Positions 7,447 to 11,579 of a stretch of DNA of 11,579 nt are shown here, piece after piece. A program made the position numbers and the translations under genes. This stretch comes from Paenibacillus sp. oral taxon 786 str. D14 (GTDB lineage: Bacteria; Bacillota; Bacilli; Paenibacillales; Paenibacillaceae), in NCBI RefSeq assembly GCF_000159955.1, contig NZ_GG695995.1, positions 44,580 through 56,158 of the forward strand. The letters run 5' to 3'. The notes under the pieces are model-generated. The model was not told where the DNA came from, searched no databases, and was given only the letters and a program-made list of their open reading frames with translations. Within the stretch, counting starts at the first letter, position 1. The number at the start of each line of letters is the position of its first letter.

Positions 7447-7476
7447 GAGTAGGAGAAGAAAATTTTGGTCATACTC
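7447..7476 (+). promoter_or_regulatory. Candidate sigma-G (forespore) promoter before the ger remnant
   Basis: GAGTA (7447-7451) and CATACTC (7470-7476) are separated by 18 bases. The known sigma-G pattern is roughly GHATR, 17-18 bases, CATNHTA; this has one mismatch in each element. gerA-type operons are normally expressed in the forespore under sigma-G, so the position about 35 bases before the old start codon fits. The call relies on context as much as on sequence. Confidence 0.4.
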
Positions 7477-7510
7477 TTACTACTTCCATCAGAACAAAGG
7501 GGCTAGCGAC

Positions 7511-8765
7511 ATGCAACAACCGGACGAGTTTATCGAAACAACTGCAGCAAAACCTGGAAGGTCTTCGCGAGCTTCTCGGGAACAGTTCGGATGTCGTGTT
7601 CCGTCAGCTTTTGCCGGCGGACTGTACGCAACTCGCTATCGTTTACATCGAAGGACTTATCGACAATCAACTCTTGCAACAGGATGTGATTCGCCCGATT
7701 CTAGAGACCTCCTCAGACGGGAAGATGACGCCAACTCAGGTTAAGGACAAGGTCGTCAACGTCGGCGGCGTTAGCTCAGTGACCACCTATGAGGATGCGT
7801 GCAACGGATTGTTGTCTGGCGGTGCGCTGATCCTGATCGATGGGTATATGGATGGTTTGATTGTCTCAATTCCCGGGTTAGAGGAACGCGCGATTGCCGA
7901 ATCGAAGGCCTATCCAAATATTCGGGGGCCTCAGGACGCATTCACGGAGGCGATAAAACCAAAACAGAGCTAGCTATCATGTACATGCACGGATTAGCGG
8001 ATCAACAGATCGTAAGTAAGTTGACTGAAAAACTAAACAACCTCCAGGTGGATCGCGTGCTGGAGGGCGAATATATTGAAGAAGTTCTGAATCAGGATAA
8101 CAAGCTTACGATTTTTCCTATGCTGTACAACACCGATCGTCCAGATACGATCGCAGCGGGCGTAATGGAAGGCCGAATTGCCATCTTTATTGACGGAACG
8201 CCATTCGTTCTCCTTGACCCAACCTTATTCGTCGACTTTCTTCAGTCCGCCGAGGATAATTATCAGTCGTATCTTAATTCCGACGGTATTGTTATTGAGC
8301 TTAATGGGCCAACGTGAAGGGGGCCCTTTTCCAGCTTTCCTTGAAGCGTTGATCATGGAAGTCGTTTTTGAGATTTTGCGGGAAGCCGGGCTGCGGATAC
8401 CGAGAACGATTGGTCAAGCTGTGTCCATCGTGGGTTCTATCGTCATAGGACAAGCGGCGGTCGAAGCGGGCATCGTCTCTACCGTTATGGTGGTTGTCGT
8501 AGCGATTACGGCCATATCCAGTTTCGCCATTCCGTTCTATTCCATGTCGATCCCGATCCGGATGCTGCGTTTCGGGTTCATGGCGATTGCTTCAACCCTG
8601 GGGATTTATGGGCTGACCGTCGCTTTTATTGTGCTTGTCGTGTATTTAAGCGGGCTCCACTCCTTTGGCGTTCCTTATTTATCGCCCGTCGCTCCCTACA
8701 AGGCACGGAAGCAATCGGATGCCATCCTCCGCTTTCCCTACCAACCTGGAGCTAAAGGACCGTAG
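7511..8765 (+). pseudogene. Spore germinant receptor A subunit (GerA family), frameshifted and internally deleted
   Basis: AAAGGGG precedes an ATG at 7511, but the family sequence starts in the next frame (LSKQLQQNLEGLRELLGNSS, then DVVFRQLLPADCTQLAIVYI), so the N-terminus is shifted. The first block runs to RGPQDAFTEAI. After that about 25-30 family residues are missing and the sequence resumes in another frame with KTKTELAIMYMHGLADQQIV. This block ends at FLQSAEDNYQSYL. The segment carrying the first membrane helices (roughly 35-40 residues) is missing, and a third frame continues with IPTVLLLSLMGQREGGPFPA, four hydrophobic helices and HSFGVPYLSPVAPYKA, stopping at 8763-8765. Intact relatives are about 480-530 residues. 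The intact protein would sit in the spore inner membrane with B and C subunits. Sizes of missing parts are estimates from memory of the family. Confidence 0.82.
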
Positions 8766-8785
8766 AAATCAAGGAGATGATCCCT

Positions 8786-9230
8786 GTGTACCGACAGGTA
8801 AAGCGATTTGTTCTTGTCCCCATATCCCTCGCGATGATCCTGCTGCTGTCAGGTTATTGGAACCGCAATGAATTAAATGAACTTTTGATCGTGCTAGCCA
8901 TGGGGATCGATAAAGCGGATGACCTTTACGAGGTCAGCTTCCAGGTCGTGAATCCAAATCAGATGTCGCGGAAGCAATCGAGCGAGCGTACGCCTACGTT
9001 CGTATTCTCGGTACGTGCCGATTCCATTAGTGAAGCTGTGCGAAAAAACGGTGGGCATGTCATCGCGGAAATTGTATATGTCCCATCTGCAAATTTTATT
9101 CCTGGATGAGGCCACGGAATTTGGTGAAGATGTCTTTGCATGGACATGCTGCGAGATGAATTCGGGCAACGACTTGCTTGAAGATATGTCTTGTGATACA
9201 TTATTTTCCATAATGAATGTTTCGGTATGA
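8786..9230 (+). pseudogene. Spore germinant receptor C subunit (GerC family), lipobox lost, frameshifted, truncated
   Basis: The GTG at 8786, 9 bases after AAGGAG, is the better start; an in-frame ATG at 8777 touches that site. The N-terminus MYRQVKRFVLVPISL leads to LLLSGYWNRNELNELLIVLA, where the family has LSGCWN. The lipid-modified cysteine is Tyr here (TAT, 8855-8857; one G-to-A change from TGT). MGIDKADDLYEVSFQVVNP follows normally. A surplus A in a six-A run near 9043-9048 breaks the frame; in the next one TVGMSSRKLYMSHLQILFLD continues the protein. A further shift is likely near 9135, where another frame reads DMLRDEFGQRLA. Only about 120-150 of an expected 370-400 residues remain. 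It follows the A subunit by 20 bases. No B-subunit gene is present. Confidence 0.78.
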
Positions 9231-9235
9231 AGCAC

Positions 9236-9292
9236 ATACCGCTTCGATCTGACTTGCTCTTGGAGCAAGGGGGAACGGGGCGGTTTTTTTAT
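9236..9292 (+). terminator. Possible terminator after the ger remnant
   Basis: CTTGCTC-TTG-GAGCAAG forms a 7-bp hairpin, with ACCGC at its left foot and GCGGT just before a run of seven T. The outer arms can pair if the intervening bases form internal loops. The structure is irregular and may itself be partly decayed. Confidence 0.4.
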
Positions 9293-9316
9293 TGACTCGG
9301 AAAGGGAGTGTGCGTG

Positions 9317-9970
9317 ATGAGTGAGTTCGATGATGTTTACTTGGAGTGGCTGGAACGGCAGATCGACGAGGAGACCAACCCAAGAAGAAAGGAGTTTCTC
9401 AAAAAGGGATTAAGCCGGGGGACAACGGATTTTCTGCGGTACATTTGGTATCCCGCCATTGGAAACCTCAATGATCTCTATCCTGAGTATGAGGTTCGCG
9501 ACTTTAATAATGGCTTCCGCTACCTCGATTTGGCCTATCGACCGGGCAACGCCAAAGGATGTATCGAGATTCAGGATTATCGAAGCCATGCTCGGGATAT
9601 CGAGGCCGGGCGGTTTAAGGATTTGTGTATGAAGCAAGCTCTGCTGGCGTTAGACGATTGGTTGTTCCTACCGATTGCCTATCTATCCATTCGGGAAGAC
9701 CCGGGAGTTTGCAAGCAGCTGGTCTTATCCTTTGTTGGTAAGTTCCTGTCCAACGCCGTACCTTCTAACCTTCATTGGGCCGAAGCGGAAACCTTGAGGT
9801 TTGCCAGACGACTGATGCGCCCCTTTACGCCGGCAGAGCTCGCGGATCATCTCAGTCTATCCAAGCAGCATACACGAGCAATTCTGCATGCTATGCACAA
9901 CCGAAAGTTGCTGGAGGTCGTAGGCGGGAGACAACGGTATCGAACGTTCCGGCTTCCGAACGCGCGTTAG
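9317..9970 (+). CDS. Putative DNA-binding protein: possible PD-(D/E)XK-like core plus C-terminal winged helix
   Basis: Intact 217-residue protein, function unknown. ATG 9317 is preferred because GGGAG ends 8 bases before it; an in-frame GTG at 9308 overlaps that site. Residues 1-45 are charged and helical. Residues 58-125 read YEVRDFNNGFRYLDLAYRP, GCIEIQDYRSHARDI and a hydrophobic strand (LFLPIAYLSI). The D71 ... E84-I-Q86 spacing and the downstream strand resemble the core of PD-(D/E)XK or Vsr-like nuclease folds, but with Gln where the catalytic Lys would be, so activity is doubtful. Residues 160-213 look like a winged helix (FTPAELADHLSLSKQHTRAI, then a wing with GGRQRYRTF). I recall similar Paenibacillus proteins annotated as transcriptional regulators. 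It stands alone between the ger remnant and a repeat region. Confidence 0.82.
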   Translation: MSEFDDVYLEWLERQIDEETNPRRKEFLKKGLSRGTTDFLRYIWYPAIGNLNDLYPEYEVRDFNNGFRYLDLAYRPGNAKGCIEIQDYRSHARDIEAGRFKDLCMKQALLALDDWLFLPIAYLSIREDPGVCKQLVLSFVGKFLSNAVPSNLHWAEAETLRFARRLMRPFTPAELADHLSLSKQHTRAILHAMHNRKLLEVVGGRQRYRTFRLPNAR

Positions 9971-10037
9971 GGGCAAGGCGCTCTGATGGCAGGATGTAAC
10001 TGGGGCTAAGGCTAGCTCTAAATCCACTTCTGGTGCT

Positions 10038-10160
10038 GAGGCTGTTGCTGGTGTGGAATCTATTGTTGGTGCGAATGCTGTTGTTGATGTGGATGCTGTT
10101 GCTGGTGTGAATGCTGCTGGTGCGAATGCCATTGCTGGTGCTAATGCGATTACTGGTGCT
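10038..10160 (+). repeat. Tandem 18-bp repeat array, about seven imperfect units
   Basis: Units follow the pattern RATGCTRTTGCTGGTGYG. They begin at 10038, 10056, 10074, 10092, 10110 (three bases shorter), 10125 and 10143. In one frame each unit reads (N/D/E)-A-(V/I)-(A/V/T)-G-(V/A), and the length change keeps that frame. However, that frame has a TGA at 9984 and no start codon or ribosome binding site. The reverse strand reads as a Pro/Ala/Thr-rich hexapeptide, also without a convincing start. I therefore list it as a repeat, not a gene. Confidence 0.75.
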
Positions 10161-10174
10161 AACATAACACTAAC

Positions 10175-10360
10175 TCTAACGCTTGTGAGCAACGCTATTA
10201 AGGCAAATTTGCTCTCGAAAAAATTCTAACGACGATGAGACACTCTATTAAGGTGAAAATCGAGAAAAATAGGGGGGAAACAGAGGAATAAGCTCTGTAG
10301 TAAGCGTTAGAATCGCAAAGTGTCCTTTTTGGAGCAAATAAGATCTGTGGCAAGCGTTAG
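10175..10360. repeat. Symmetric array of ~50-bp repeats: two direct copies and two inverted copies
   Basis: TCTAACGNNNNTGAGNNNNNCTATTAAGG occurs at 10175-10203 and 10225-10253, exactly 50 bases apart. AATAAG-TCTGT-G-AAGCGTTAG occurs at 10287-10310 and 10337-10360, again 50 apart. The reverse complement of the second pair (CTAACGCTTG..., with TTCTAACGCTTA 50 bases on) resembles the first pair, so the array is an inverted repeat. CTAACG/CGTTAG positions are symmetric about 10268. Between the core motifs similarity is only moderate. No open frame of note crosses it. It may be an intergenic repeat family of this genome. Confidence 0.65.
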
Positions 10361-10403
10361 CGGTTAATCGGAGGGGATTCGCAGACCCACGGGGGTAAAA
10401 GAA

Positions 10404-10494
10404 AGCACCCGCAAGCACTAGGAGGTAAAGGATGCTCCCGCAGGCACTCAAAGTCACCTCTAGGCACTCATAGCACTCATCAGCACCCGCAGGC
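10404..10494. repeat. Short imperfect repeats of GCACCCGCARGCACT / GGCACTCA
   Basis: AGCACCCGCAAGCACTA (from 10404), TGCTCCCGCAGGCACTCA (from 10433), AGGCACTCA (10462), AGCACTCA (10472) and CAGCACCCGCAGGCC (from 10481) are variants of one motif at irregular spacing. No gene is supported here. The block separates the 50-bp repeats from the promoter region of the VOC gene. Confidence 0.5.
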
Positions 10495-10510
10495 CAAGGG
10501 GAATGAACTA

Positions 10511-10519
10511 TGTTAGAAT
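10511..10519 (+). promoter_or_regulatory. Candidate extended -10 promoter of the VOC-family gene
   Basis: TGTTAGAAT is a TGn-extended -10 element (TAGAAT, 5 of 6 to consensus) about 38 bases before the GTG start. No good -35 hexamer is visible 16-18 bases upstream. A 5-bp dyad GAATA-TCCT-TATTC (10526-10539) lies near the expected transcript start. Confidence 0.35.
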
Positions 10520-10557
10520 GAAGAAGAATATCCTTATTCATGCAGAGGAGGAAAAAG

Positions 10558-11466
10558 GTGAGTACATCCATCAGCTTGCATCTATGGTTCGATAAACAGG
10601 CGAAGGAGGCCGCAGAGTTCTATTGCTCCGTATTTCCGGAGTCCCGAATCACGGGGGTTACGACGCTAAACGATACCCCTTCGGGTGATTCCGAAATGGT
10701 TTCGTTTACCGTTTGGGGTTTTCCGTTTATGGCGATTTCGGCTGGACCGTACTTCAAGCTAAATCCTTCGATCTCGTGCATCGTCAATTTCGACCCTTCT
10801 AGAGACCCTAACGCCAGAGAAATGCTGAATGAAGTGTGGAACAAGCTGTCTGACGGCGGGACTGCGCTCATGCCGTTGGATCGATACCCCTTCAGCGAGT
10901 GGTATGGCTGGATTCAGGACAAGTACGGGGTTACGTGGCAGCTGATGTTAACGAATCCGGAGGGGGAGCCGCGTCCACCGATTGTTCCGTCCATGATGTT
11001 CACAGAGGATAACTGTGGCAAAGCGGAAGAAGCACGTGAATTTTATCTCTCCGTCTTCCGGAATGCGAAACCGGGCACGATCGTGAAGTATGGCCCCGGA
11101 CAAGAACCGGACCGGGAAGGGGCGGTCATGTTCACCGATTTTATGCTGGAGAATACCTGGTTTGCAGCGATGGACAGTGCGCACGCTCATGGGTTCGTCT
11201 TCAACGAAGCCATTTCCTTCTTGGTGAATTGCGACACGCAGGAGGAAATTGATCATTATTGGGAAAGTCTCTCCGCCGTTCCTGAGGCCGAACAATGCGG
11301 TTGGCTCAAAGACCGGTATGGCCTCTCGTGGCAAATCACTCCGTCCGCCTTGGATGAGATGCTGACCCAGGGAACCTTGGAACAACGGAATCGAGTGACG
11401 CAGGCGTTTCTGAAGATGAAGAAGTTTGACCTCTCGGAGTTGCAACGGGCTTTTGAGGGGAAGTAA
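10558..11466 (+). CDS. Two-domain VOC family protein (PhnB-like)
   Basis: Intact 302-residue protein made of two PhnB-like vicinal-oxygen-chelate domains (the family often labelled 3-demethylubiquinone-9 3-methyltransferase-like). Domain 1, about residues 1-138: SISLHLWFDKQAKEAAEFYC, SVFPESRI, then FSEWYGWIQDKYGVTWQLML. Domain 2, about 148-275: PSMMFTEDNCGKAEEAREFY, LSVFRNAK, then CGWLKDRYGLSWQI. The repeated patterns EA.EFY.SVF and W..D.YG..WQ show an internal duplication. The GTG at 10558 is the start: GAGGAGG lies 6 bases before it, while the upstream in-frame ATG (10540) overlaps that site. The reaction and substrate are not known for this branch. It is a single-gene unit with its own terminator. 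Confidence 0.9.
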   Translation: MSTSISLHLWFDKQAKEAAEFYCSVFPESRITGVTTLNDTPSGDSEMVSFTVWGFPFMAISAGPYFKLNPSISCIVNFDPSRDPNAREMLNEVWNKLSDGGTALMPLDRYPFSEWYGWIQDKYGVTWQLMLTNPEGEPRPPIVPSMMFTEDNCGKAEEAREFYLSVFRNAKPGTIVKYGPGQEPDREGAVMFTDFMLENTWFAAMDSAHAHGFVFNEAISFLVNCDTQEEIDHYWESLSAVPEAEQCGWLKDRYGLSWQITPSALDEMLTQGTLEQRNRVTQAFLKMKKFDLSELQRAFEGK

Positions 11467-11518
11467 ACTCTATGGCAATGGCGCGGTAATCGCTAACACG
11501 CTTTCGTACGGAGTGAGG

Positions 11519-11572
11519 AAAAAAACGCCCCGGGATTCCTGATCGTGAATCAGGATCCTCAGGGCGTTTTTC
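11519..11572. terminator. Bidirectional terminator at the window end
   Basis: AAAAACGCCC pairs with GGGCGTTTTT at the base, and GGATTCCTGAT pairs with ATCAGGATCC around CGTGA at the top, with small internal mismatches. A run of A on the left and T on the right lets it act on both strands. It ends the VOC gene and probably a converging gene beyond the window. Confidence 0.85.
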
Positions 11573-11579
11573 GCCACAG

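Noticed and set aside
7251..7973. 240-residue protein starting at 7251
   Set aside because: The first 80-odd residues are antisense of the T-box leader and its promoter; only the part from about 7530 is ger-like, and the natural start signals are at 7511 in another frame.
9857..10192. Minus-strand Pro/Ala-rich open frame across the 18-bp repeats
   Set aside because: It begins at a TTG without a ribosome binding site, overlaps the winged-helix gene in antisense, and its composition simply follows the repeat.
10175..10500. CRISPR array
   Set aside because: The repeats are few and imperfect, change orientation midway, lack uniform unique spacers, and no cas genes are nearby.
1..11579. Insertion sequence or transposase as the cause of the gene decay
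   Set aside because: No transposase frame, terminal inverted repeats or target duplications could be seen at any of the breakpoints.

Overview
The window looks like chromosomal DNA of a spore-forming Bacillota, most likely Paenibacillaceae (Paenibacillus/Cohnella-like). This rests on gerA-type germinant receptor genes, a T-box leader, AGGAGG-type ribosome binding sites, an orphan sugar ABC importer and a regulator family I associate with Paenibacillus. The assignment is inference; no database was searched.

Layout. Positions 2-512 (+) hold the remains of a DinB-family gene (frameshifted) and the C-terminal end of a WYL/YafY-type regulator. Positions 469-3642 (-) are an apparently intact three-gene sugar ABC importer operon: lipoprotein binding protein, then MalF-like and MalG-like permeases, with no ATPase gene. 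Positions 3791-5138 (+) are the collapsed remains of a tetR / ABC ATPase / ABC-2 permease / ABC-2 permease operon, with stops, frameshifts and several internal deletions, followed by a good terminator. Positions 5234-7099 (-) encode arginyl-tRNA synthetase, preceded by a T-box leader (about 7120-7372) whose best specifier candidate is the Arg codon CGG, driven by a near-ideal sigma-A promoter. Positions 7511-9230 (+) carry a decayed germinant receptor: a gerA-type A subunit with two deletions and frameshifts, and a gerC-type C subunit that has lost its lipobox cysteine and is frameshifted; no B subunit is present. A candidate sigma-G promoter survives in front of it. Positions 9317-9970 (+) encode an intact protein with a possible PD-(D/E)XK-like core and a C-terminal winged helix. 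Positions 9971-10557 contain no supportable gene but hold three repeat arrays. Positions 10558-11466 (+) encode an intact two-domain VOC (PhnB-like) protein, followed by a bidirectional terminator at the window edge.

The striking feature is the alternation of intact genes with fossil loci. Four separate loci (dinB, WYL regulator, ABC-2 exporter, germinant receptor) are dead, mainly through deletions of tens to about a thousand bases plus one-base shifts. The recognisable remnants remain in order and no insertion sequence is visible. I see no convincing new multi-gene system. The best leads are the deletion-driven decay pattern, the symmetric 50-bp repeat array centred near 10268, and the nuclease-like/winged-helix protein.
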